Assembly (NCBI GenBank): GCA_937995985.1
Contig: CALKIR010000054.1
Span: forward strand, 1-7,362
Length of the DNA: 7,362 bases
Direction: 5' to 3'
DNA from: an uncultured Alcaligenaceae bacterium
GTDB lineage: Bacteria > Pseudomonadota > Gammaproteobacteria > Burkholderiales > Burkholderiaceae_B
Part shown: piece after piece, positions 6,608 through 7,362 of the stretch
Layout of the letters: the number at the start of each line of letters is the position of its first letter
Numbering within the stretch: the first letter of the stretch is position 1
The notes under the pieces: generated by a model
What the model saw: only the letters and a program-made list of their open reading frames with translations
Told to the model about the DNA's origin: nothing
The model's database searches: none
Translations under genes and position numbers: made by a program

Positions 6608-7020
6608 AAAGTGTTCCTTTTAAATTTGTGCTGACTGGATAATAATTTATTACAAATAAAATAACGGCCTTTCAATGAAGTGATCAGTACAAAAAGTAAA
6701 GATATAGGATTAAATACTACATGGCGCAAGATAAGCCCCCTTAAATGAATCCTTTTTCTTAAGCCCTTTTTATACTTAATATCCTCAATTAACCACTGCG
6801 CCATTATAGAAATAACTCGTTCAAATAATTTACTCCTCCTCATAAAAAAAATAACTAATTTAGACCATATCTGATAACCATTTCTTATTTTTACTGGCGT
6901 ATCGGTTAGGAAATAACTAATATCTATTATCCAATCATCATAAGAAATAATATTCTTACTCATTAAGGTTCTGCATATGCTTTTATACCCAGACTGAGTT
7001 TGCCAGTTATAAATATTCAT
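6604..7020 (-). CDS. Hypothetical 138-residue basic protein, unrecognised
   Basis: I do not recognise this protein. It is open for 138 codons in AT-rich DNA, where stops should be frequent, and its TGA overlaps the pilin ATG (ATGA). These two facts favour a real gene or the relic of one. The product is basic and rich in Ile, Lys, Leu and Arg. Notable segments are YDDWIIDISYF near residue 28 and a hydrophobic stretch FNPISLLFVLITSL near residue 102 that could be one membrane helix. No helix-turn-helix, signal peptide or catalytic motif is evident, so a PapB- or PapI-type regulatory role cannot be claimed. Most Arg codons are AGA or AGG, while the fimbrial genes mainly use CGN, suggesting different ancestry or non-coding sequence. 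The ribosome-binding site is weak (AGG about 10 nt upstream of ATG 7020). It could also be simply the pilin leader region. Confidence 0.4.
   Translation of the reverse strand: MNIYNWQTQSGYKSICRTLMSKNIISYDDWIIDISYFLTDTPVKIRNGYQIWSKLVIFFMRRSKLFERVISIMAQWLIEDIKYKKGLRKRIHLRGLILRHVVFNPISLLFVLITSLKGRYFICNKLLSSQHKFKRNTL
6647..6675 (-). promoter_or_regulatory. Candidate sigma-70-like promoter for the pilin gene
   Basis: In the transcript sense TTGAAA (6675-6670) is followed after 17 nt by TAATAA (6652-6647), in a strongly AT-rich stretch 40-70 nt before the pilin start. The -35 matches 5 of 6 consensus positions but the -10 only about 3 of 6. It would lie inside the upstream ORF. Chance matches are likely in such AT-rich DNA, so this is only a candidate. 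Confidence 0.2.
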
Positions 7021-7362
7021 TTGTGAGAAGCCTGTTAAATATAGTTCTAATACTGCTCATGGGCATATACTGCGAGCACATGCGCACCTCCCCAATCCCT
7101 AGGGATATCTTCAAAAAACGGGTACTTTAGGAGCTCAAGATCCCCCAAAATCGAGGGGACACATACAAGACAATAAAATAATAATCAGCTTTATTTTTAT
7201 TTTAGTAATTAATAAAAAATAATTTTAGGGTCTCTACTTATAGAATATCGTGTTATCGCCCTCCTCTACCATCCATGCTGAACGGTTTGGGAGGGATCGT
7301 CAAGCAATTAAAGGTAAGCTTAATAATACTTAACTGTTCTGTTTTTTTACTTTTTATTTTTC
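7021..7362. other. AT-rich non-coding region upstream of the fimbrial array
   Basis: About 340 bases with no convincing gene. It contains a perfect 12-bp palindrome ATCCCTAGGGAT (7095-7106), a TCCCC/GGGGA inverted repeat with 9-nt loop (7141-7159), a very AT-rich block (about 7165-7225), and a CCCTCC/GGAGGG inverted repeat with 25-nt loop (7259-7295). No strong promoter, and no hairpin followed by a T-run, could be found on either strand. It is a plausible control region for the operon, inferred from position only. Confidence 0.4.
7095..7106. repeat. Perfect 12-bp palindrome
   Basis: ATCCCTAGGGAT is exactly self-complementary and lies about 75-85 nt upstream of the hypothetical ORF start. 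It has the size of a dimeric regulator operator half-site pair without spacer. There is no second copy in the region, so its role is unknown. Confidence 0.35.

Noticed and set aside
7320..7362. Intrinsic terminator at the T-rich right end
   Set aside because: The T7 run is not preceded by a GC-rich stem; only a 4-bp TAAG/CTTA repeat is present.

Overview
The window is almost entirely one leftward (minus-strand) gene array: a compact chaperone-usher fimbrial operon, followed without a visible break by two fatty-acid-synthesis-type genes, an acyl carrier protein and a FabF-like beta-ketoacyl-ACP synthase. The classical PapD/PapC/FimH-like proteins and moderate-to-low GC suggest a gammaproteobacterium. 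The sequence alone does not allow a genus to be named. There is no IS element, tRNA, rRNA or CRISPR array.

Layout in the direction of transcription (high to low coordinates): 7362-7021 is an AT-rich non-coding region with several short inverted repeats. 7020-6604 is an unrecognised AT-rich 138-residue ORF whose stop overlaps the next start. 6607-6038 is the major pilin. A strong RNA hairpin (6034-5987) follows the pilin stop. Then come the periplasmic chaperone (5939-5238), the outer-membrane usher (5233-2732), a two-domain tip adhesin (2747-1641), the acyl carrier protein (1622-1305) and the beta-ketoacyl-ACP synthase (1224-10). The array reaches the window edge 9 bases after the last stop, so more genes may follow.

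The four fimbrial genes form a minimal self-sufficient set. Pilin and adhesin cross the inner membrane by signal peptides, are capped by the chaperone, and are polymerised through the usher pore with the adhesin at the tip. Spacing is tight: 4 nt between chaperone and usher, a 16-nt overlap between usher and adhesin, and 18 nt between adhesin and ACP. The one larger gap within the fimbrial set holds the hairpin, which probably lets the pilin be made in excess over the assembly proteins.

The most unusual point is the ACP plus catalytically intact ketosynthase attached to the fimbrial operon. This suggests either an acyl-chain product co-expressed with, or attached to, the fimbria, or two functional clusters placed side by side. 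The ACP-KAS junction also carries a small set of mutually exclusive inverted repeats and a short ORF that could regulate ketosynthase translation.
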